Shown here: positions 18,769 through 27,073 of the stretch, one piece after another
How the letters are laid out: the number at the start of each line of letters is the position of its first letter
Numbering within the stretch: the first letter of the stretch is position 1
DNA from: an uncultured Clostridia bacterium
GTDB lineage: Bacteria; Bacillota; Clostridia; Oscillospirales; CAG-382
DNA: 64,000 nt
Assembly (NCBI GenBank): GCA_947630765.1
Contig: CANRIX010000001.1
Span: forward strand, 174,743 to 238,742
Reading direction: 5' to 3'
Notes under the pieces: generated by a model
What the model was told of the DNA's origin: nothing
Database searches by the model: none
Seen by the model: only the letters and a program-made list of their open reading frames with translations
Made by a program: the position numbers and the translations under genes

Positions 18769-20454
18769 TCAGAGTTGCGCGAGAAATCCGTTCAGCCGGC
18801 GAAGCGTTTCCTCCTGCCCGAGCGCACGCATGACCGCGTGCAGGTCCGGCGAATTGCGCCGCCCGGTCAGTGCGACCCGCAGGAAGGCGCTGACGTCCGC
18901 GACGGACCCGCGATAGGCGCCGGGATCGGCTTTGTACGCCTTGCGGTCGGTGCAGTAGCCGAGCGAGGACGCGATTTGCTTGACCTTTTCAAACCACACG
19001 TCCGCGTCGTCCGCCGGGTCGTAGACCGCAAGGAAGCGCTCGAGCACTTCCTTCACGTCCGACGGGTCGTATTCCGTCAGCGGTTCCTCAATCGTAAAGT
19101 ACGCCGGGAAGAAGCACTTGACGAATTCCTTCGCCTGCTTCCAGCAGCCGAAATCCTTGCGGGGCTTTTTGCCGCCACGCCCGATCGCGAAGAGCGCGAC
19201 CGCACGCGACGGGTCCGCCCGCAGCGCTTCCGCAAACGGCGCGTCGTAAGCGTCCGCCCACGCGAGCAGCCGTTCGTACACCTCTTCGGCGGTCATTTTG
19301 GCGATGACGCCGCAGGAGATATCGTTCAGTTTATCGAAGTCCACAAGGCACCCGGAACCCGACATTTTCTTGATGGAGAACGGGAAATCCGTATACGGCG
19401 CGTCCGGGTTGGCGCTCCGCCATTCCTCGTAGTTGGAATTCAGCAGGGTCAGCAGGTATTCGCACACGCTTTCCGACGGGTAGCCGAGCGCAGCGTAGTC
19501 CGCCATGCCCGCCCCCAGATCCCGCTTGGACAGCTTCTTTTTCGCCCCGTTTTCCTCCCGGCGCAGCACCTGCGCCGTGTGGAGGTACTTCGGCGGGCGG
19601 AAGCCGAGATAGCGGAAGAGCTGGAGGTGCTTCGGCAGGCTGGGGAGCCATTCCTCCCCGCGCACGACGTGGGTGGTGCCCATCAGGTGATCGTCCACGG
19701 CGTGGGCGAAGTGATAGGTCGGGATGCCGTCGGATTTGAGCAGGATGAAGTCCTCGTCGTTGACCGGGAGCTCCAGATCCCCCTTGATCAGGTCGGTCAC
19801 CTTCTGCTTTTTTTCGCCGTCGCCATCGGAAAGGATGCGCAGAACGAAGGATTTTCCCGCGTCCAGCGCCTGTTTCGCCTGCTCCGGGGTGATTGTTCGG
19901 TTCTCCAGCATGGTCCGCCGGGTCTCCTCGGCGGTGGACGCCCAGTCCTTGGTCTTGTTCTCGTTCTTCTTGTCGGCAGCGAGCGCCTGTTCGAGCTCCT
20001 CGGGCGAGGAAAAGACCGGGTACGCCTTCCCTTCACGGACCAGCTGCTTTGCGAAGGTCTGGTAGATTTCCGCCCGCTCGCTCTGGCGGTAGGGACCGTA
20101 CTTCCCGCGGTCGGCAAGGTTCCCGTCGGCGTCCAGCGTCACGCCCTCGTCCGGGCGGATGCCGTAGACGTCCAGCGTGCGCAGCAGCGCTTCCGCCGCG
20201 CCCGACACCTCCCGACGTGCGTCCGTGTCCTCGATGCGCAGGTAGAATACCCCGCCGGACTGGTGCGCCAGCCGTTCGTCGATCAGCGCCTGGTAGACGC
20301 CGCCGATATGCACGAACCCGGTCGGGCTCGGCGCGAACCGCGTGACCTTCGCGCCCTCCGGCAAAGTCCGCGCCGGATAGCGCGCCTCGACGTCGGACGG
20401 CAGTTCGTGGATCTGCGGAAACAGCAATTCCGCCATTTGTTCGTTCTGTGTCAT
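18769..20454 (-). CDS. gltX: Glutamyl-tRNA synthetase
   Basis: 561 residues. The HIGH region reads FAPSPTGFVHIGG (about 40-52), the KMSKS equivalent is KKKLSKRD, and DGIPTYHFAHAVDDHLMGTTHV is the active-site helix region. It is somewhat longer than standard GluRS, with an insertion around residues 145-185 that is rich in charged residues (LAADKKNENKTKDW). It makes Glu-tRNA(Glu). With GlnRS present, a discriminating enzyme is expected but not proven. It starts 16 nt after nadE. Confidence 0.95.
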   Translation of the reverse strand: MTQNEQMAELLFPQIHELPSDVEARYPARTLPEGAKVTRFAPSPTGFVHIGGVYQALIDERLAHQSGGVFYLRIEDTDARREVSGAAEALLRTLDVYGIRPDEGVTLDADGNLADRGKYGPYRQSERAEIYQTFAKQLVREGKAYPVFSSPEELEQALAADKKNENKTKDWASTAEETRRTMLENRTITPEQAKQALDAGKSFVLRILSDGDGEKKQKVTDLIKGDLELPVNDEDFILLKSDGIPTYHFAHAVDDHLMGTTHVVRGEEWLPSLPKHLQLFRYLGFRPPKYLHTAQVLRREENGAKKKLSKRDLGAGMADYAALGYPSESVCEYLLTLLNSNYEEWRSANPDAPYTDFPFSIKKMSGSGCLVDFDKLNDISCGVIAKMTAEEVYERLLAWADAYDAPFAEALRADPSRAVALFAIGRGGKKPRKDFGCWKQAKEFVKCFFPAYFTIEEPLTEYDPSDVKEVLERFLAVYDPADDADVWFEKVKQIASSLGYCTDRKAYKADPGAYRGSVADVSAFLRVALTGRRNSPDLHAVMRALGQEETLRRLNGFLAQL

Positions 20455-20470
20455 AAGCGTTCGGTTCCTT

Positions 20471-22435
20471 TCATGATTCGTTTTCCCGCAGCCACGCCGC
20501 GCAGTCCGCGTCGGACGGCATGCGCCAATCCCCGCGCGGACTCAGGCTGACCGAGCCGACCTTCGGCCCGTCCGGCATACAGGAGCGCTTGAACTGCGAG
20601 CGGAAGAACCGCCGCAGAAATTCCTCGAGGCAGCGTTCGATCTGCTTCTCGTCATACCGCCCCGCGAAGGCGCGTCCGGCGAGGAAGGCGAGCTTCTCCC
20701 GCCCGAAGCCGTAGCGGAAGAAATGGTAGAGAAAGAAGTCGTTGAGCTCGTACGGACCGACGGTCTCCTCGGTTTTCTGGGCGATCTCGCCGTTTTCGTC
20801 CGGCGGGAGCAGTTCCGGGCTGACCGGGGTGTCGAGCACGTCCGTCAGCACCTCCGCGACGGCGGGGTCGGACCCGTCCGCGATATGCCGCACGAGATGC
20901 CGCACGAGCGTCTTCGGGACGGAGGCGTTCACGCCGTACATGCTCATGTGGTCGCCGTTATAGGTGCACCAGCCGAGCGCAAGCTCCGAAAGGTCGCCGG
21001 TGCCGACGAGCAGGCGGTTTTCGCGGTTGGCGAGGTCCATGAGGATCTGCGTACGCTCGCGTGCCTGCAGGTTTTCATAGGTGATATCCCGCGCATCCTC
21101 CGGCAGGCCGATGTCCCGCATATGCTGGATGCACGCCTTGTCGATGCGGATCTCCCGCACGGTCACGCCGAGCGCTTTCATCAGCGCGAGGGCGTTGTGA
21201 TAGGTCCGGCCGGTCGTGCCGAAACCGGGCATGGTCACGCCGAGCACGTTCGACGCAGGGTACCCCAAAAGCTGTGCCGCACGCACGGACACCAGCAGCG
21301 CAAGCGTCGAATCCAGTCCGCCGGAAATGCCCACGATCAGCTTTTCCGAGCGGATATTCGCCATGCGCGTCGCAAGTCCGGACGCTTGGATCTGCAAAAT
21401 TTCCTCGCACCGCTCGTGCAGTTTTTCCCCACGCGGGACGAACGGACACGGGTCCGCGTCGCCGTCGTAGAGCCGGTACGGGAGCGGCGGCAGGTCCAGC
21501 CGGACACGGCGGCAGGGCGTCGCGTGCAGGATTGCCGCACGCGCGGCGTTGTCGCGGAAGGACACGTCCTGCAGGCGCAGGGATTCGAGCTTGCGGACGT
21601 CGAAGCAGGCGCTCGTCAGTTCCGATTCCCGCGAAAAGCGCTTTCCCTCTCGCAGGATCGTTCCGTTCTCGCACAGTAGGGTCGCCCCGCTGAACACGAG
21701 GTCGGTCGAGGACTCCGTGACCCCGGCGCTGCAGTACGCGTAGCCGCACATCAGAGACGCGCTCTGCGCCTTGACCAGCGACGCACGGTAGGCCGCTTTG
21801 GTGACGATTTCGTCGCTCGCGGAAAGGTTGACGATGAGATTCGCGCCCTGCAGCGCGAGGAACGTCGAGGGCGGCAGCGGGACCCAGAGGTCCTGGCAGA
21901 TCTCCACCCCGACGGTCAGTCCCCAGTCCGTTTCGTACAGCATCCGCCCGAACGGGGCTTCCTGCCCCGCGAGCGCGACGGAATCCACCGCCGCGTCCGC
22001 GCCGGACGCGAACCAGCGCTTCTCGTAGAACTCCGCGCCCTCCGCGAGGTACTCCTTCGGCTGCACGCCGAGCAGTTTTCCGTTCTGCAATACCAGCGCA
22101 CAGTCGTACAGCGCACCGCCCGCACGGACCGGCATGCCGACCACGCAAAGCAGGTCGGACCCCTCCGTGTGCCGCAGCAGCGTTTCCAGCGCACGCTCGC
22201 AGGCGTCCAGCAGCACTGCATGCCGGAACAGGTCCCCGCAGGTGTAGCCGCAGATCGACAGCTCCGGGAACACCAGCACCGAACAGTGCTCGCCCTTCGC
22301 CCGGTCGAACAGGGCGCACAGCTCCCGCACGTTCTCCTCCGGCGCGCCCACGCGCAGGGTCGGCACCCCACAGGCGACCTTGCAGAAGCCGAACTGCACG
22401 TCCCGGTCCGTCTTTTTCGTAGATTCGTTCTCCAT
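20471..22435 (-). CDS. nadE: Glutamine-dependent NAD+ synthetase
   Basis: 654 residues in two domains. The N-terminal ~290 residues are a carbon-nitrogen hydrolase with Glu in VFPELSICGY, Lys near PKEYLAEG, and nucleophile Cys in GVEICQDLW. The C-terminal part is an N-type ATP pyrophosphatase with VGISGGLDSTLALLV. Ammonia from glutamine is used to amidate deamido-NAD+. The ATG at 22435 was chosen over an upstream ATG at 22465 because it keeps a normal distance from the promoter and an AAGG. It opens an operon with the Glu and Gln synthetases. Confidence 0.95.
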   Translation of the reverse strand: MENESTKKTDRDVQFGFCKVACGVPTLRVGAPEENVRELCALFDRAKGEHCSVLVFPELSICGYTCGDLFRHAVLLDACERALETLLRHTEGSDLLCVVGMPVRAGGALYDCALVLQNGKLLGVQPKEYLAEGAEFYEKRWFASGADAAVDSVALAGQEAPFGRMLYETDWGLTVGVEICQDLWVPLPPSTFLALQGANLIVNLSASDEIVTKAAYRASLVKAQSASLMCGYAYCSAGVTESSTDLVFSGATLLCENGTILREGKRFSRESELTSACFDVRKLESLRLQDVSFRDNAARAAILHATPCRRVRLDLPPLPYRLYDGDADPCPFVPRGEKLHERCEEILQIQASGLATRMANIRSEKLIVGISGGLDSTLALLVSVRAAQLLGYPASNVLGVTMPGFGTTGRTYHNALALMKALGVTVREIRIDKACIQHMRDIGLPEDARDITYENLQARERTQILMDLANRENRLLVGTGDLSELALGWCTYNGDHMSMYGVNASVPKTLVRHLVRHIADGSDPAVAEVLTDVLDTPVSPELLPPDENGEIAQKTEETVGPYELNDFFLYHFFRYGFGREKLAFLAGRAFAGRYDEKQIERCLEEFLRRFFRSQFKRSCMPDGPKVGSVSLSPRGDWRMPSDADCAAWLRENES

Positions 22436-22479
22436 GCAAACGACCTTGCCTTTCTCCGCTTCCAAAATCCTTACCCTTC

Positions 22480-22508
22480 ATTATAACCAACCGAACCGGG
22501 CTTGTCAA
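22480..22508 (-). promoter_or_regulatory. Sigma-A promoter for nadE-gltX-glnS-GT2
   Basis: Perfect TTGACA (22503-22508), 17-bp spacer and perfect TATAAT (22480-22485) on the minus strand. Confidence 0.85.
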
Positions 22509-22589
22509 CCGTCAGAGTGTGACATTTTTTCGGAATGGCGACTTTTTCCACGTCGGAACGATTTTTTTAGCCAACGGAAGACCTCCGCA

Positions 22590-22730
22590 TATACTGCTAC
22601 CGAGGGGAAAACCAGCGAAATTTGAGGAGCGAACGCTCTTCGGAGCAAGCGGTTTCCCCGCACAAACGGACGCGAAAACCCCGGACGTGCAAGACGAAAA
22701 GGTATGTCACAGGGAGGAACACGAACCGCC
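22590..22730 (+). promoter_or_regulatory. Possible promoter and structured leader of the DUF3343-aminotransferase pair
   Basis: TATACT at 22590-22595 could be a -10 box, but no good -35 is seen. The leader then has GGGGAAAACC (22604-22613) pairing with GGTTTCCCC (22651-22659), with one bulged A. This encloses smaller helices such as GAGC/GCTC. The pattern could be a structured RNA; no known riboswitch class was recognised. Confidence 0.35.
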
Positions 22731-22952
22731 ATGAACTGGATTCTCGTGCTTTCGTCCGTCACCTACGCGCTCAAGGCGCAGGAATTGCTCGGCAAACGGC
22801 AGATCTATTCCTCGCTCACCCGCTCCGCCGCGATTCGGAAGGTACGCGGGTGCGGCTACGGGCTGCGGGTCTCCGCCGGCGACCGCCTGCGGGCGGAAAA
22901 GCTCCTGCGCGAGGCGGGGATCCGGGTGCTCGGAACGGTGGAGGACCGATAG
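22731..22952 (+). CDS. DUF3343 protein (putative selenium/sulfur carrier-like)
   Basis: 73 residues starting MNWILVLSSVTYALKAQELL, the DUF3343 pattern. It ends GIRVLGTVEDR. The start was set at the ATG with GGGAGG upstream. DUF3343 proteins often accompany class V aminotransferases and, in some genomes, selenium-related genes; the next gene fits that pairing. The typical conserved Cys of some members (CG near the middle) is seen here as RGCGYGLRV. The function as an Se/S carrier is a family-based proposal, not shown. Confidence 0.7.
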   Translation: MNWILVLSSVTYALKAQELLGKRQIYSSLTRSAAIRKVRGCGYGLRVSAGDRLRAEKLLREAGIRVLGTVEDR

Positions 22953-23008
22953 ACGAAGGCGCACGCCGCTTTCAAAAAGCGTAACAACAGGAAAGGATTC
23001 GTCTGCGC

Positions 23009-24130
23009 ATGATTTATCTCGACAACGCGGCGACCGGCTTCCCGAAGAGCGACGCGGTCGGACGCGCCATGCAGGACGCGCTCGTCAGCTGCGGAAACCC
23101 CGGGCGGAGCAGCCACACCCCCGCGCGGAACGCGGACCGGGTGCTGTTCCGCTGCCGGGAACTGCTCGCGGAACGCTTCGGCAGCACGCCGGAAAACGTC
23201 GTCCTGACGAAAAACGCGACCGAGGCGCTCAACCTCGCCATCAAGGGGCTTTACCGCCCGGGCGGCGAGGTGCTGACTTCCACGCTCGAGCACAACGCCG
23301 TCATGCGGCCGCTCAACGCCCTGCGCGGTGCGCAGGAGATCACGCTCAAGCAGTTCCGGGTCGATCTGACGGACGACGGCGTGACCGTCGAAAACTTCCG
23401 CATCGCCGCGGGCGAGCGGACGGATATGGCCGTGCTGACCCACGCGTCGAACATCTGCGGGCGGATCCTGCCGATCCGGGCGATGCGCGACGCCGTGAAG
23501 CGGGAGGACCTCCTGCTGATCGTGGACGCTTCCCAAACCGCAGGACACATCCCGGTAGATATCCGCGCACTCGGCGCGGACGTTCTCTGTCTGCCCGGGC
23601 ATAAGGGGCTCTACGGCCCGACCGGGACCGGGGCGCTCATCTGCAACCCGGACCGCGTACCGTACTTCCGCACGATCCTCGAAGGCGGAAGCGGGATCGA
23701 ATCGCGGGCGGTCGGAATGCCGGAGGAACTGCCGGAACGGCTCGAAGCGGGGACGCAGAACGTCTGCGGCTTTGCGGGGCTTGCGGCGGCGCTCGCCGAA
23801 TTCCGTTTCCCGGACCGGGAGCAGAACCTGTTCCGCCTGCTGTTGCGCGAACTGCAAAGAAAGAACGGCGTGCGCCTTTACGGAGCGCCGGCGGACGACG
23901 CGTCGGCGGAAAAGTACGTCCCCGTGCTGCTGTTCAACCGGGACGGGATCGACTGCGAAGCCTTCGCCGAGCGGCTCGCTTCACGCGAGATCGCCGTCCG
24001 GGCGGGACTGCACTGCGCACCCGCCGCGCACCGGGCGCTCGGAACCCTTGAAACCGGGGGCGTCCGCGTCAGCCTCGGACGGGGCAACACGCCCGCCGAT
24101 TTGCAGTATTTCCTCGACGCGCTCCGCTGA
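23009..24130 (+). CDS. Class V aminotransferase: cysteine desulfurase / selenocysteine lyase-like
   Basis: 373 residues. PLP-binding elements are clear: MIYLDNAATGFPKS start, LTKNATEALNLAIKG, HASNICGRILPI, DASQTAGHIPVDI, and the Schiff-base lysine in LPGHKGLYGPTGTG (about residue 203). The mobile-loop cysteine is probably in VRAGLHCAPAAHRALGT (about residue 335). It should remove S or Se from cysteine or selenocysteine. It follows the DUF3343 gene by 56 nt, the known neighbourhood of the EF2568-like cysteine desulfurase family. The physiological acceptor is not visible. Confidence 0.85.
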   Translation: MIYLDNAATGFPKSDAVGRAMQDALVSCGNPGRSSHTPARNADRVLFRCRELLAERFGSTPENVVLTKNATEALNLAIKGLYRPGGEVLTSTLEHNAVMRPLNALRGAQEITLKQFRVDLTDDGVTVENFRIAAGERTDMAVLTHASNICGRILPIRAMRDAVKREDLLLIVDASQTAGHIPVDIRALGADVLCLPGHKGLYGPTGTGALICNPDRVPYFRTILEGGSGIESRAVGMPEELPERLEAGTQNVCGFAGLAAALAEFRFPDREQNLFRLLLRELQRKNGVRLYGAPADDASAEKYVPVLLFNRDGIDCEAFAERLASREIAVRAGLHCAPAAHRALGTLETGGVRVSLGRGNTPADLQYFLDALR

Positions 24131-24141
24131 CTTCGCATGAA

Positions 24142-24172
24142 AAAGCACGTCTCCCGAAAAGGGAAACGTGCT
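24142..24172. terminator. Terminator between convergent genes
   Basis: AAGCACGT-TCCC pairs with GGGA-ACGTGCTT around a GAAAA loop. T runs are short, so termination strength is uncertain. Confidence 0.6.
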
Positions 24173-24187
24173 TGCGGAAACGGTTCG

Positions 24188-25417
24188 TCAGTTCGCGTAG
24201 TACCCGTTGTTCGACAGGTAGCTCTCGAAATTGCGGATATGCGTCTTGCGGGATTTTCCGCTGTAGACGTACTTCGCGTTCGGCTCGCGCAGGCAGAACC
24301 GGCTGTACGTCACGGTCTTTGAGGCGGTGCGGTCCGCGATGGCGTCCTCCACCTGCGGATCAAAGACGTATGTATCCTCGCCGATCTCCATGACGACCCA
24401 GAAATGCCCGGTCATTCCGCCGCCGTTGGCGGACGTCACGCCCTCAACATAGTAGGTATCCAGCCCGATGTAGCGGGTCATGGCGATAAAGAGCAGCGAA
24501 TAGCAGTTGCAGGTTCCCTTGCCTTCCTGGAGCGCTTGGTAGGCGCACTCCCAGTACCCTTGGCGAGCGTGGGAAACGCGTTGGTAGACCATATGGTCGA
24601 TGACCCAGTCGTAGCAGGCTTTGGTCTTGTCATAGGTATCCATTCCCGGCGTAAGGATCTCGCCGAGGACTTTTTCGATAGCGGCATTCAGCTCCGGCAG
24701 GTCCGTCCGATACGGGTGCAGCTCGACGGAATTGAGCAGGTTGCGGATATTCCCCGCGACCGCGAGGACCACCGTTTCCTCCGTAAATCCGGGGGAAAGC
24801 GACAGCGCCTTGTCATAGGAAGAGTAGCCGTTCGCCGTCACGCACAGATGCAGGTCGGAAGCCGTCATCGTGACGGAATAGATCCCGTTTGCGTCCGTTA
24901 CGCCCTCGGAATTCCCGGCGTACACCATCGCGTCCTGGATCGGTTCGCCGCCCGTATCCGTCACGACCACCCGCAGGGTGTATTCCTCGAGGGGCTCCGA
25001 CGGCTCGTCGGGAACATCGGGGATCTCGGGAACGTCCGGCTCCGCGTCGCTCACGTCCGGCTCCTCCGGCTCCGGCGCGGAAACGGTCGGCTCGGAGACA
25101 GCGGGTTCGGAAACCGCAGGTTCGGAGACGGTTGGTTCGGAAACGGTCGGAACGGAACCTTCGTCACCGCTGTTTTCCAGGGTCTCGCGAACCGGGTCGT
25201 CCGGCTCGCCGGTCTGATGCCCCGACGGGACGGAAACCTCCGGCACGGAGACGTCCGGGCGCATCATCAGGGAAACAGAGCCCTTCGAGCCGTCCTCCGG
25301 CAGAGCTTCCTCCTCGGCAGGAAACCCCAGCGTCGCGATCGAGACCGAAAGCACCAGAATCGCAACGACAAGCGCCACGAGTATGACCAACGGCCGTTCC
25401 TTTATGTGTCCGTTCAT
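24188..25417 (-). CDS. Membrane-anchored transglutaminase-like protein with repeat linker
   Basis: 409 residues. One hydrophobic segment near the N-terminus (about 10-28) anchors it. An acidic Pro/Ser/Val linker follows, with SEPTVSEPAVSEPAVSEPTV repeats (about 93-113). Next is an Ig-like CarboxypepD_reg-type domain (about 145-220: GGEPIQDAMVYAG, VTDANGIYSVTM). The C-terminal transglutaminase/cysteine-protease core has Cys303 in GTCNCYSLLF, His338 in GHFWVVM and Asp353 in YVFDPQ, a plausible triad. The start at 25417 has GGAG upstream. It is likely an extracellular protease or cross-linking enzyme; substrates are unknown. Confidence 0.8.
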   Translation of the reverse strand: MNGHIKERPLVILVALVVAILVLSVSIATLGFPAEEEALPEDGSKGSVSLMMRPDVSVPEVSVPSGHQTGEPDDPVRETLENSGDEGSVPTVSEPTVSEPAVSEPAVSEPTVSAPEPEEPDVSDAEPDVPEIPDVPDEPSEPLEEYTLRVVVTDTGGEPIQDAMVYAGNSEGVTDANGIYSVTMTASDLHLCVTANGYSSYDKALSLSPGFTEETVVLAVAGNIRNLLNSVELHPYRTDLPELNAAIEKVLGEILTPGMDTYDKTKACYDWVIDHMVYQRVSHARQGYWECAYQALQEGKGTCNCYSLLFIAMTRYIGLDTYYVEGVTSANGGGMTGHFWVVMEIGEDTYVFDPQVEDAIADRTASKTVTYSRFCLREPNAKYVYSGKSRKTHIRNFESYLSNNGYYAN

Positions 25418-25488
25418 GCGTTTGAAAACTCCAATTTTCTTGACGTCTGCCGACGTCGGATCTGCCAAAAATTTCTTTTGGTTCCTAT

Positions 25489-25517
25489 AGTATAGCAAAA
25501 TTCTCCCGCATTGTCAA
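25489..25517 (-). promoter_or_regulatory. Sigma-A promoter for the transglutaminase gene
   Basis: TTGACA (25512-25517), 17-bp spacer, TATACT (25489-25494). Confidence 0.85.
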
Positions 25518-25631
25518 GCGAATTTCTCAAATTTTGTACAGGACGCCACATTCCCCGTGGCAATTTTAGGCAATCCGACGAAAAATACCCCTATTTTCCA
25601 AGGTTTTCAAGGGAAAGGAAGGAACTTTTTG

Positions 25632-26483
25632 ATGAATGACCGAACCCTTTTGGTTTTCGCGGGGGGCGATCTGCGCACGCTCGTCGCCGCCCGACTTTTC
25701 GCGTCCGAGGGACGGCGCGTCCTGCTGACCGGCTTTGATCGGTACGCCCCGCCTGAGGGATGCGAGGAGACGCTGGCGCAGTTCGTCCGCCTGCCGGAGC
25801 AGGCGCTTTCGCGGGCGGACGTCGTCGTCCTGCCCATGCCATACACGAAGGGCGGCGGGGTGCTGTTCGCGCCGTTCTCCTCGTCGGAGCTGCCGCTCGA
25901 GGATATTTTCCGGCTTTCCGAGCACGCGCAGGCCGTCTGCGGCGGGATGCTGCCGGAGGAGGACGAGCGGTTCCTCGATTACTGCGACGAAGCGATGCTG
26001 CTGCGCAACGCCGACGTGACGGCGGAAGGCGCACTGGTCCTCGCGGCACAGGCGATGCCGATCTGCCTCAACGGGTCGCGCGTGCTGCTCCTCGGCTTCG
26101 GGCGCATCGGCAAGCGGCTCGCCGTCAAAGCGCGTGCGCTCGGCTGCAAGGTCACGGTCGCGGCGCGAAAGGAGAGCGACCACGCGCTGATCCGCATGTG
26201 CGGGCACGAGGCGATCTCCTTCGGCGAACTGCCGTCCTATTTGCCGGAAGCGGACGTGGTATTCAACACGGTCCCGGCGGAAGTGCTTTCCCCGTCCGTA
26301 CTGGAAACCCTGCCGGAAACCATGACGCTCATCGACCTTGCGAACGCCGTCAAAAGCGGGAAACGGGTCCTGCAGGCGCCCGGCGTCCCCGGGAAATACG
26401 CGCCGGAAAGCGCCGGACGCATCCTGAAGGAAAGCGTCGAACGCGCCCTGACGCGTCGCGGACTCCTCGAACGGAACCCATGA
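25632..26483 (+). CDS. dpaA: Dipicolinate synthase subunit A
   Basis: 283 residues. A Rossmann dinucleotide-binding region reads VLLLGFGRIGKRLAVKARAL (about 150-169), typical of DpaA/SpoVFA. The N-terminal half contains the conserved LPMPYTKGGGVLFAPFSS segment. With DpaB it makes dipicolinic acid, the Ca2+ chelator of the spore core, from a lysine-pathway intermediate. The start at 25632 has AAGGAAGG upstream. Mother-cell sigma factor control is expected from the family; no clear sporulation promoter was recognised. It marks the organism as an endospore former or its descendant. Confidence 0.93.
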   Translation: MNDRTLLVFAGGDLRTLVAARLFASEGRRVLLTGFDRYAPPEGCEETLAQFVRLPEQALSRADVVVLPMPYTKGGGVLFAPFSSSELPLEDIFRLSEHAQAVCGGMLPEEDERFLDYCDEAMLLRNADVTAEGALVLAAQAMPICLNGSRVLLLGFGRIGKRLAVKARALGCKVTVAARKESDHALIRMCGHEAISFGELPSYLPEADVVFNTVPAEVLSPSVLETLPETMTLIDLANAVKSGKRVLQAPGVPGKYAPESAGRILKESVERALTRRGLLERNP

Positions 26484-26508
26484 ATCAAATGAAAGGAAGG
26501 AACGGATC

Positions 26509-27072
26509 ATGAAACTCGCCTACGCGCTCTGCGGCTCCTTCTGCACGCACGCGCGGTCCTTAGCGCAGCTCCGGCTGCTCGCCGAGGGAAACGACGTCTA
26601 CCCGGTGCTTTCGGAGATCTCCGCTTCGACGGACACCCGCTTCGGCGAAGCGTCGGCGCTCCGGGAAACCGTCCGCACCGTCACCGGGCACCCGCACATC
26701 GCCACCATCCGGGAAGCGGAGGAGGTCATCACCCGGGGCGGATTCGACGCACTGATCGTCTGCCCCTGCACCGGCAACACGCTCGCCAAGGTTGCTTCCG
26801 GCATCACCGACAGCGTCGTGACCATGTGCGTCAAGGCCCAGCTGCGGAACCGCCGCCCGGTCGTCATCGGCATCGCGACCAACGACGGATTGGGGGCAAA
26901 CCTGTTCAATATCGCCATGGTGCTCGAAAAGAAGAACGTCTACTTCGTCCCCTTCGGGCAGGATGACGCCGACCGCAAGCCGACCTCCCTCATCTGCGAT
27001 TTCCGCCGCCTGCCGGAGACGCTCGACGCCGCCCTGCGCGGACATCAGCTCCAGCCGGTCCTGCTCGAATGA
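26509..27072 (+). CDS. dpaB: Dipicolinate synthase subunit B
   Basis: 187 residues of the flavoprotein-like DpaB/SpoVFB family. It begins MKLAYALCGSFCTHARSL and has the conserved VCPCTGNTLAKVASGITDS (about 85-103) and IATNDGLGANLFNIAMVL. It follows dpaA by 25 nt with its own GGAAGG. Its stop is one base from the end of the convergent GH20 gene, so the two 3' ends abut with no terminator between them. Confidence 0.94.
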   Translation: MKLAYALCGSFCTHARSLAQLRLLAEGNDVYPVLSEISASTDTRFGEASALRETVRTVTGHPHIATIREAEEVITRGGFDALIVCPCTGNTLAKVASGITDSVVTMCVKAQLRNRRPVVIGIATNDGLGANLFNIAMVLEKKNVYFVPFGQDDADRKPTSLICDFRRLPETLDAALRGHQLQPVLLE

Positions 27073-27073
27073 A

